From JBFAPK01 sp040676675 (GTDB taxonomy: Bacteria; Actinomycetota; Actinomycetes; Mycobacteriales; Micromonosporaceae), in NCBI RefSeq assembly GCF_040676675.1, contig NZ_JBFAPK010000027.1, forward strand, positions 56,309 to 120,308: a DNA stretch of 64,000 nucleotides. The letters run 5' to 3'. Positions 57,577-64,000 of the stretch are shown piece after piece (position 1 is the first letter of the stretch; each line of letters begins with the position of its first letter). Both the position numbers and the translations under genes were made by a program. The notes below the pieces were generated by a model. It saw only the letters and a list, made by a program, of their open reading frames with translations, searched no databases and was not told the DNA's origin.

Positions 57577-59907
57577 ATGACTGAGGTCCGCGGGACGGTG
57601 GGTGGCCCGGTGCCGGCGCCAATCCAGGCAGGTCCGGAACACGACCGGCCGGACGGGCGGGACGGTGAGGCGCGCGTCCGCGAGCTGCTCGGTCGGATGA
57701 CGATCGAGGAGAAGGTCGCCCAGCTCCTCGGCTTCTGGGAGAAGGAGGACGGCGAGGCCGTCGCGCCGCTGCAGGGCGAGTTCGGCGAGAACGGCAAACT
57801 CGACGACTTCTCCCGGCACGGGCTCGGCCACCTCACCCGGCCCTACGGCACGCGCCCGGTCGACGCCGTCGCCCGGGCGTCGTGGCTGTGGAAGTTCCAG
57901 TCGGACCTGGTGACGGGGACCAGGCTGGGTATTCCGGCGATCGTGCACGAGGAGTGCCTCACCGGGCTCTCGGTCTGGAAGGCCGCCACCTTCCCCACCC
58001 CGCTGGCCTGGGGCGCCGCGTTCGATCCCGAACTCGTCACCGAGATGGCCGCGGCCATCGGCGCCTCGATGCGGGAGCTGGGCATCCACCAGGGCCTCGC
58101 CCCGGTGCTCGACGTGATCCGTGACCCGCGCTGGGGCCGGGTCGACGAGTGCATCTCCGAGGACCCGTACCTGGTCGGCACGCTCGGCACGTCGTACGTG
58201 CGGGGTCTGCAGTCGCAGGGGGTGCACGCCACCCTGAAGCACTTCGCCGGCTACTCCGCCTCGCGCGCCGGGCGCAACTTCGCCCCGGTGCACGCCGGCC
58301 CCCGCGAGCTCGCCGACGTGCTGCTCCCGCCGTTCGAGATGGCGATCCTCGACGGCGGCGCCCGCGGCGTCATGCACTCCTACGCCGAGATCGACGGCGT
58401 GCCCGTGGCGGGCGATCCGGCCATGCTCACCGGCGTGCTGCGAGACAGGTGGGGCTTCGACGGTACGGTGGTCGCCGACTACTACGGCGTGGCGTTCCTG
58501 AACCTGCTGCACCACGTCGCGGGCGACCACGCGGAGGCGGCCGTGCAGGCGCTGACCGCCGGTGTCGACATCGAGCTGCCGACGGGCGACGCCTATCTGA
58601 CCCTGCGGGAGTCGGTGCGGACCGGCCGGCTCGACGAGGCCCTCGTCGACCGGGCGGTACTGCGCGTCCTGCGCCAGAAGCTGGAACTCGGGCTGCTCGA
58701 CGCGACCTTCACGGACGAGCCGCCCCAGGCCGTCGACCTCGACTCGCCGGAGCACCGGTCGATCGCGCGCCGCCTCGCCGAGAAGTCGATCATCCTGGTC
58801 GCCAACCGGGACGCGCTGCCGCTGCCCGCGGGCCGACGGGTGGCGGTCATCGGCCCGAACGCCGACCGGCAGGGCGCGCTCTTCGGGTGCTACTCCTTCC
58901 TCAACCACGTACTCGCCCAGCAGCCCGGCGTGGAGACCGGTATCGAGGTGCCGACCCTCCTCGACGCGCTGCGCGCCGAGTTCGGCGTCGACCTCGTCAG
59001 CTGGGCGCGTGGCTGCGACGTGGACAGCGACGACCGGTCCGGTTTCGACGAGGCCGTCGCCACGGCATCCGCCGCGGAGGTCGCCGTGCTGGTCGTCGGT
59101 GACCACGCCGGCCTGTTCGGGCGCGGAACGGTCGGCGAGGGCTGCGACCGGGACGACCTGGAACTGCCCGGAGTGCAGCGCGAACTCGTCGAGGCCGTGC
59201 TCGCCACGGGTACGCCCGTCGTCCTCGTGCTGGTCACGGGCCGGCCGTACGCGATCGGCTGGGCGCTGTCGCGATGCGCGGCGGTGGTACAGGCGTTCTT
59301 CCCCGGTGAGGAGGGCGCCGCGGCGATCGCGGGCGTGCTCTCCGGGCGGGTCAACCCGTCGGGCAAGCTGCCGGTCAGCCTTCCCGTTTCGGCGGGGGCG
59401 CAGCCGTACTCGTACCTGCACCCCACGCTCGGCGAGGGCAGCGAGGTGACCAACCTGCCGGCGACGCCGGTGGCGCCGTTCGGCCACGGCCTGTCCTACA
59501 CGACGTTCGAGCACGCCGACCTCACCGTGCCCGCCACGGTGCCGGTCGACGGGGCGCTGCGCGTCACGGTGCGCGTGACGAACACCGGCGCGGTCGCCGG
59601 CGACGACGTGGTCCAGCTCTACGGCCGCGACCTGGTGGCCTCGGTGACCCGGCCGGTGGCGCAGCTGCTCGGATACCGGAGGGTGCACCTGGAGCCGGGC
59701 CGGTCCGTCACGGTCGAGCTGACGGTCCCCACCACCCGCCTGGCCTTCTCCGACCGCACGCTCACCCGGGTCGTGGAGCCCGGTGACGTCGAACTCTGGG
59801 TCGGTACGAGCGCGCAGCGGGACACCCAGGCGCTGACGACGCTGGTCGGTACGACCGTGCCGGTCACCAGCGCCGCGCAGCGCTGGACGACGTCCGAGAT
59901 CAGGTGA
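57577..59907 (+). CDS. GH3 beta-glycosidase (beta-glucosidase/xylosidase type)
   Basis: This 776-residue GH3 enzyme releases sugar from beta-linked oligosaccharides. The first (TIM-barrel) domain starts near RMTIEEKVAQLLGF, and the nucleophile is Asp301 in VADYYG. Lys221-His-Phe (TLKHFAGYSAS) marks the active-site region, with DECISEDPYLVG before it. The alpha/beta sandwich domain includes RRVAVIGPNADRQGALFGCY, and a fibronectin-III-like C-terminal domain ends the protein (DDVVQLYGRD, YRRVHLEPG). There is no signal peptide, so it acts on imported oligosaccharides. The ATG has GAAGGGG upstream. Beta-xylosidase and beta-glucosidase cannot be separated by eye. Confidence 0.92.
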   Translation: MTEVRGTVGGPVPAPIQAGPEHDRPDGRDGEARVRELLGRMTIEEKVAQLLGFWEKEDGEAVAPLQGEFGENGKLDDFSRHGLGHLTRPYGTRPVDAVARASWLWKFQSDLVTGTRLGIPAIVHEECLTGLSVWKAATFPTPLAWGAAFDPELVTEMAAAIGASMRELGIHQGLAPVLDVIRDPRWGRVDECISEDPYLVGTLGTSYVRGLQSQGVHATLKHFAGYSASRAGRNFAPVHAGPRELADVLLPPFEMAILDGGARGVMHSYAEIDGVPVAGDPAMLTGVLRDRWGFDGTVVADYYGVAFLNLLHHVAGDHAEAAVQALTAGVDIELPTGDAYLTLRESVRTGRLDEALVDRAVLRVLRQKLELGLLDATFTDEPPQAVDLDSPEHRSIARRLAEKSIILVANRDALPLPAGRRVAVIGPNADRQGALFGCYSFLNHVLAQQPGVETGIEVPTLLDALRAEFGVDLVSWARGCDVDSDDRSGFDEAVATASAAEVAVLVVGDHAGLFGRGTVGEGCDRDDLELPGVQRELVEAVLATGTPVVLVLVTGRPYAIGWALSRCAAVVQAFFPGEEGAAAIAGVLSGRVNPSGKLPVSLPVSAGAQPYSYLHPTLGEGSEVTNLPATPVAPFGHGLSYTTFEHADLTVPATVPVDGALRVTVRVTNTGAVAGDDVVQLYGRDLVASVTRPVAQLLGYRRVHLEPGRSVTVELTVPTTRLAFSDRTLTRVVEPGDVELWVGTSAQRDTQALTTLVGTTVPVTSAAQRWTTSEIR

Positions 59908-59991
59908 GGTCGGTCCGCCGGTCGTCCCACCCGACGACCGGCGGATCCCGGCGGTCGGGGAGTTCCGGGTGGCCGACCGCCTCCCCGCGCG

Positions 59992-60034
59992 AGCGGCGGA
60001 TCCCAGCCCGGGCAGCGGCGGATCCCAGCCCGGG
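59992..60034. repeat. 21-base direct repeat, period 22, in a 356-base gap
   Basis: Two exact 21-base copies (59992-60012 and 60014-60034) contain GGATCCCAGCCCGGG. They lie in the gap between the GH3 gene and the PfpI gene. No gene is supported in 59908-60263 apart from this repeat and a hairpin at 60111-60132. Confidence 0.9.
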
Positions 60035-60110
60035 TGCTGCGGCGAGCGCCGCCCGAGCCGGGAATGTTCCGTGTTGCCGGTACGGCGGGCCCCGGCCGAG
60101 CCTAGGGTGG

Positions 60111-60132
60111 CCTCAGGGCCTGTTGCCTGAGG
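60111..60132. terminator. Hairpin in the GH3-PfpI gap
   Basis: CCTCAGG (60111-60117) pairs with CCTGAGG (60126-60132) across an 8-base loop. AGGGCC/GGCCCT overlaps it and could pair instead. It may end the GH3 operon. No T-run is seen. Confidence 0.4.
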
Positions 60133-60263
60133 CCCTGCCCTACTGCGCCGGACCCGGGCGACGACCACGCCGCCCGGGATCCGGCTCGCTCCGGGCGAGC
60201 CTCGTCAAGCAGGCCCTGACCGCGAGCGTGTGGCGTAGCAACCGAACCGCGGAGGAGGTCGTC

Positions 60264-60956
60264 GTGGCCAAGCTCCTGTTCGTGGTGAGCGCGACGAGCT
60301 ACTGGACGTTGAAGGACGGCACGAGGTGGGCCACCGGTTACTGGGCCGAGGAGTTCGCCGTGCCGTATGAGACCTTCACCAAGGCCGGTCATCAGGTGGT
60401 GGTCGCGACGCCCGGTGGCGGTGTGCCGTACGTGGATGCGATGAGCCTGCGTCCGGCGATGGCCGGCGGCGAGCAGCGCGCCGTGGAGCTGGAGAACATC
60501 ATCCGGTCCGCCGAGGAGCTACGCCGCCCGATCGAGCTGGCGGACGCCCGGCTGGAGGACTACGACGCCGTCTACTGCCCGGGCGGGCACGGGCCGATGG
60601 AAGACATGTGGGACAGCGCCGACGCGGGACGGCTGCTGACCGCGGCGCTCGCCTCCGGCAAGCCGCTGGCGATCGTCTGTCACGCGCCGGCCGCGATGTT
60701 GTCGACGAGATACCACGGTGTCTCGCCGTTCGCCGGTTACGAGGTCACCGGATTCACCAACGACGAGGAGGAGGCGGTCGGGCTGGCCGACCGGGCTCGT
60801 TGGTTGCTGGAGACCGAGCTCAACAACCTCGGTGTGCGGTTCGTCCGAGGCGAGAGCTGGAAGCCGTTCACGCACCGCGACCGTACGCTCTTCACGGGCC
60901 AGAATCCGGCCTCCGCCGCGAAGCTGGCCCAGGAGATCCTTCCGGTCCTGGCGTAG
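60264..60956 (+). CDS. DJ-1/PfpI-family protein (Hsp31-like glutamine-amidotransferase fold)
   Basis: This 230-residue protein is of the DJ-1/PfpI/Hsp31 superfamily, which includes chaperones, glyoxalases and peptidases. The nucleophile Cys139 lies in IVCHAPAAML, and TYWAEE-type features near the N-terminus plus YCPGGHGPMEDM are typical of the Hsp31/YhbO-like group. The GTG at 60264 has GGAGGAGG upstream. It acts in the cytosol, probably in repair of damaged proteins or methylglyoxal. It is convergent with the DUF808 gene, with a strong hairpin between. Confidence 0.88.
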   Translation: MAKLLFVVSATSYWTLKDGTRWATGYWAEEFAVPYETFTKAGHQVVVATPGGGVPYVDAMSLRPAMAGGEQRAVELENIIRSAEELRRPIELADARLEDYDAVYCPGGHGPMEDMWDSADAGRLLTAALASGKPLAIVCHAPAAMLSTRYHGVSPFAGYEVTGFTNDEEEAVGLADRARWLLETELNNLGVRFVRGESWKPFTHRDRTLFTGQNPASAAKLAQEILPVLA

Positions 60957-60964
60957 CGGCGGAA

Positions 60965-61000
60965 CGTCCTGGTCGGTCGGCCTGCCACCCGACCAGGACG
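60965..61000. terminator. Bidirectional hairpin with 12-base perfect stem
   Basis: 60965-60976 (CGTCCTGGTCGG) pairs with 60989-61000 across a 12-base loop, between the PfpI gene and the convergent DUF808 gene. Confidence 0.8.
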
Positions 61001-61012
61001 GGCTCACCCCGC

Positions 61013-61957
61013 TCAGGCGCGGCGAGGTTCGCCGTGCGACTTGCGCCGGTGCAGCGTGAACGCCATGACCAGCACGACCAGCGCGCCGACCACCAGCCCG
61101 AGGATCGCGCTGGCCACGGTGTTGACGAGCCAGCCGGCGAGCCCGCCGAGCACGCCCGTGGCGTCGTGAGCGCCTTCCTCCATGTGGTGCACGGCCTCGT
61201 ACAGCTGGTGCAGGCCCAGCTCGTCCGTGCCCACCAGCAGGATGTGTCCGCCCACCCACAGCATCGCGGCGGTGCCGACCACCGTCAGCACCGTGAGCAC
61301 CAGCGGCATCGCCCGGACCAGACCGCGGCCGAATCCGGCGGCGGCACCGGACAGCTGCGACAGGCGCAGCCCGGCGTCGTCCATCCGCACGATCAGGGCC
61401 ACGACGCCGTACACCAGGACGGTGATGACGACGGCGACGAGGGCCAGGATCACCAGGCGGGACCAGAACCCCTCGTCGACCACCTCGTTCAGGGCGATGA
61501 CCATGATCTCCGCCGAGAGGATCAGGTCGGTACGCACGGCCCCGGACACCAGCGTCGTCTCGTCCAGCACCCCCTCCTCGCCCGCGCCGTGGGCGTCGTG
61601 ATGGGCGATCTTGGCCCACACCTTCTCCGCGCCCTCGTAACACAGATAGGCGCCGCCCAGCATGAGGATCGGGGTGAGCAGCCAGGGCACGAACTGACTG
61701 AGTAGCAGCACCGCCGGCAGGATGATGAAGAACTTGTTGCGGAGCGACCCCAGGGCGATGCGCTTGATGATCGGCAACTCGCGCTCGGCCGCCAGGCTGC
61801 GCACGTACTGCGGCGTGACGGCGGCGTCGTCGACGACGACGCCGGCGGCCTTGGCGCCGGCCTTCGCGGCGGCCGCTCCGATGTCGTCGACCGACGCGGC
61901 AGCGGCGCGAGCCAGTACCGCCACGTCGTCCAGTAGGGCTACGAGTCCACTGGCCAA
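61013..61957 (-). CDS. DUF808 (MutK-like) membrane protein
   Basis: This 314-residue membrane protein matches DUF808/COG2354. The conserved start SGLVALLDDVAVLARAAA is followed by DDAAVTPQYVRSL, then RNKFFIILPAVLLLSQF, and several membrane helices. The function is unknown despite the MutK name. I chose a TTG start at 61957 because it lies at the conserved N-terminus with GGAAGG 10 bases upstream. The longer ATG frame (62026) would add 23 residues not found in relatives. It is convergent with the PfpI gene. Confidence 0.85.
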   Translation of the reverse strand: MASGLVALLDDVAVLARAAAASVDDIGAAAAKAGAKAAGVVVDDAAVTPQYVRSLAAERELPIIKRIALGSLRNKFFIILPAVLLLSQFVPWLLTPILMLGGAYLCYEGAEKVWAKIAHHDAHGAGEEGVLDETTLVSGAVRTDLILSAEIMVIALNEVVDEGFWSRLVILALVAVVITVLVYGVVALIVRMDDAGLRLSQLSGAAAGFGRGLVRAMPLVLTVLTVVGTAAMLWVGGHILLVGTDELGLHQLYEAVHHMEEGAHDATGVLGGLAGWLVNTVASAILGLVVGALVVLVMAFTLHRRKSHGEPRRA

Positions 61958-62159
61958 GGGATGGTCCTTCCACCGTTGAGGAGAGTCCGGGGTGGCCCAT
62001 TCTCGCGCAGGCCCCGCCCGAGACATGTCACCTGCCGGTCAGTGTCCGGTGGAATCCGGGCGTGGTCGAGCCACACCGCATGCGACCAGGAGTTCCTCGA
62101 CGGCCCGGTACGAGAGGTCGCCACGCGGGTACCGCCGGGCTCGGCACGGCGCGGGGTCG

Positions 62160-63785
62160 TCAGGCCGGCTGGGACCGGGCGACGGGCTCGGTGAGGTTGC
62201 GCAGCGCCACCTTCGAGAACTTGCCCGTCGCCGTCTTGGGGATCTCGTCCACGACCAGGAAGCGGTCGGGGATCCACCACGAGGCGACCCGCTCGCGGAG
62301 GTACTCGCGCAGGCCCGTCTCGTCGATCTCTGCCCCGGCGGCGAGGACGACGTACGCCCACGGCCGCTCGCCCCAGCGGTCGTCGACGACCCCGATCACC
62401 GCGGCCTCCCGTACCGCCGGGTGTGCCATCAGCTCGTTCTCGAGCGTGACCGACGAGATCCACTCCCCGCCGGACTTGATCATGTCCTTGAGGCGGTCGA
62501 CGATGCGCAGGTAGCCGTACTCGTCGAGGGTCGCGACGTCACCCGTGCGCAGCCAGCCATCGTCCGTGAAGGACGACGTGCCCGGATCGGCGCCGAAGTA
62601 GCCGGCCGCTATCGTCGGCCCGGCCACCTGGAGTTCGCCGGACGAGCTACCGTCCCGCTCGACGGGTCGGCCCTCGGCGTCCACGACCCGTACGTCCACC
62701 AGCGGCACCGTCGGCCCGGGCTGGCCGAGCAGCCGGCGGCGGTCGCCGTCCGGCAGCCCGTCGTGCGCGGACGACACCCGCCCGCACGCGACGAGCGGGC
62801 TCGTCTCGGTCATTCCCCACGAACTTGTGATCGGTACGCCGACCGCCCGCTCCCACGCCTCGGACAGCGCGTCGGGCAGGGCGCTCCCACCGCTGACCAC
62901 CATGCGCAGCGACGAGAGGTCCGCGGTGCCGAGGAGCGGCTTCAGCCCGCGCCAGATCGCCGGCACCCCGGCGGAGAACGTCACGCGGTGCCGGGAGAGA
63001 CGCTGGATGAGGTCCGTCGGGGTCATCGCGGGACCCGGGAGCACGAGTTCGGCTCCGGCGAGCGCCGCCGCGTAGGGCAGCCCCCAGGCGTTGACATGGA
63101 ACATCGGCACGATGGGCATGACGACATCCCGCTCCGAGATGGCGAAGCTGTCGACGCCCAGCAGCAGCATCGCGTGCAGGACGATCGAGCGATGGCTGTA
63201 GAGCACGCCTCTCGGCCGCCCGGTCGTACCGGAGGTGTAACACAGGCTCGCGGCGTCGTTCTCGTCGACGCGCGTCGCCGCCGCCGGCTCCGGGCATCGC
63301 GCGAGGAGCGCCTCGTAGTCGAGCACGCGCGGATCGGCGGGAATCTCATCGTCGCCACCGTCGTCCATCACGACGATCCAGCGGACCGTGGCGACGGAGC
63401 GGATGACGTCCCACACCGTGCCCAGCAGCGACCGGTCGACGAAGACGACGTCGTCGGCCGCGTCGGACATGATGTGCGTCAGGTCGCGGGCGAAGAGCCG
63501 GTGGTTGATCGTGTGGAGGACGCGGCCGGCCGACGGAACGCCCAGATACAGCTCGACATGGCGCTGGCTGTTCCAACCGAAGGTGCCGACCCGCGCCGAG
63601 TTCGGGACCGCCAGGACGTCGAGCACGGCGGAGAGTCGCCGCGCGCGGTCGATCACCTCGCCCCAGGTCGAGACCGTCTCGCCCGACGCGGTGGCCGTCA
63701 CCACGCGCTTGTGGCGGAATCCCAGGTCCGCCCGGCGCATCAACCGGCTGACGTCCAGCGACCCGTCCTGCATGAGCCCGCGCAC
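62160..63785 (-). CDS. Acyl-CoA synthetase / AMP-dependent ligase
   Basis: This 541-residue member of the ANL superfamily activates a carboxylic acid with ATP and CoA through an acyl-AMP intermediate. Motifs are LCYTSGTTGRPRGVLYSH (P-loop), SWGMTETSP (A5), DDGWLRTGDVATLDEYGYL (A7/A8), and the late Lys region PKTATGKFSK. The layout matches medium/long-chain fatty acyl-CoA ligases such as AlkK-like enzymes. The GTG at 63785 follows GGAGGAATT closely. An in-frame ATG four codons on is an alternative start. It reads leftward; no partner gene is visible. Confidence 0.92.
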   Translation of the reverse strand: MRGLMQDGSLDVSRLMRRADLGFRHKRVVTATASGETVSTWGEVIDRARRLSAVLDVLAVPNSARVGTFGWNSQRHVELYLGVPSAGRVLHTINHRLFARDLTHIMSDAADDVVFVDRSLLGTVWDVIRSVATVRWIVVMDDGGDDEIPADPRVLDYEALLARCPEPAAATRVDENDAASLCYTSGTTGRPRGVLYSHRSIVLHAMLLLGVDSFAISERDVVMPIVPMFHVNAWGLPYAAALAGAELVLPGPAMTPTDLIQRLSRHRVTFSAGVPAIWRGLKPLLGTADLSSLRMVVSGGSALPDALSEAWERAVGVPITSSWGMTETSPLVACGRVSSAHDGLPDGDRRRLLGQPGPTVPLVDVRVVDAEGRPVERDGSSSGELQVAGPTIAAGYFGADPGTSSFTDDGWLRTGDVATLDEYGYLRIVDRLKDMIKSGGEWISSVTLENELMAHPAVREAAVIGVVDDRWGERPWAYVVLAAGAEIDETGLREYLRERVASWWIPDRFLVVDEIPKTATGKFSKVALRNLTEPVARSQPA

Positions 63786-64000
63786 AATTCCTCCGTTCCT
63801 GCGACGGTGCCCCCACCGTCGACGTACAGGGTTCTGGCCCCGCGGTGGCGGCCGGGAGCCGGACCGCGCCGGGGGAGACCGGGTGGTCCGGCTCCCCGGC
63901 GAGGGCGGGGGCCGCCCCCGGGCGGGGGGCCCTGATCCGGCGGGCAGCGCGAACCGGTGGGGGGGGTCCGCCAGTTTGGCTTACGTGGCGCGCGGGGCCT
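63786..64000. other. Gene-free window end
   Basis: No supported gene or regulatory element is seen here. The sequence is extremely G-rich toward the end, with runs such as GGGGGGG, which may reflect low local sequence quality. Confidence 0.4.

Noticed and set aside
61958..62026. Longer ATG start of the DUF808 protein
   Set aside because: The 23 extra residues do not match the family, and a TTG with GGAAGG sits at the conserved N-terminus.
1..64000. Prophage or insertion sequence
   Set aside because: No integrase, transposase, phage structural gene, tRNA-flanked att site or clear IS-end inverted repeat could be recognised.

Overview
The window is 64 kb of very GC-rich DNA (many GTG starts, ATGA/GTGA stop-start overlaps, G/C-dominated third codon positions) from an actinomycete. 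A Micromonosporaceae-type soil organism is my best guess. The support is indirect: a DUF664/DinB protein of the mycothiol-linked type, an SCO6745-family protein, leaderless genes with a TANNNT box 6-8 nt before the start codon, and Tat- and lipobox-exported proteins. There is no rRNA, tRNA, CRISPR array, transposase or phage gene that I can see. The window looks like ordinary accessory chromosome, rich in sugar uptake and local regulators.

Layout. 1-3215: a truncated secreted beta-lactamase-like hydrolase, a MerR regulator coupled to a free-standing GyrI-like ligand-binding protein, and a lone MazF/PemK-like protein. 3276-10901 (minus strand): a four-gene, translationally coupled operon encoding a stand-alone CHAT (caspase-like) protease, a Cys-rich zinc-ribbon-like protein, a three-helix membrane protein and an 1800-residue tetratricopeptide protein. 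This is the most unusual system in the window: the TPR and CHAT halves that are normally fused in one actinobacterial polypeptide are separate genes in inverted order. 11068-16976 (minus): an oligopeptide-type ABC importer plus a DUF1684 protein, preceded by a 33-codon Cys-containing leader peptide that suggests sulfur-responsive attenuation. 17240-22237: methionine and redox genes (CoA-binding protein, metY, metX; divergent OsmC-like protein and a flavin monooxygenase-like protein).

22301-28820: a fructoside-type regulon with PfkB kinase, GH32-like hydrolase, a LacI regulator with two matching operators, and a sugar ABC importer. 28951-31838: a 130-residue protein of unknown function coupled to a DUF4132 protein. 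31931-40186: a Tat-exported GH36-type glycosidase, a GntR/UTRA regulator, and a galactosamine/tagatose-type pathway (KbaZ, AgaS-like isomerase, sugar kinase, EamA transporter). 40345-53062: a set of single genes (glycosyltransferase, oxidoreductase, HD hydrolase, GlxA-type regulator, SPOR-like protein, DinB protein, HbpS/GlcG protein, alpha/beta hydrolase) and a divergent MarR/MFS pair followed by an LLM flavin oxidoreductase. 53226-59907: a second complete LacI-controlled sugar system (LacI, solute-binding protein, two permeases, GH3 glycosidase) with a very clear promoter and operator. 60264-63785: a PfpI-family protein, a DUF808 membrane protein and an acyl-CoA synthetase-like enzyme.

No ATP-binding subunit accompanies either sugar importer, so both presumably share a general MsmK/MsiK-type ATPase encoded elsewhere. 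Strand changes are often marked by strong GC-rich hairpins. All functional calls rest on reading motifs by eye; no database search was run.
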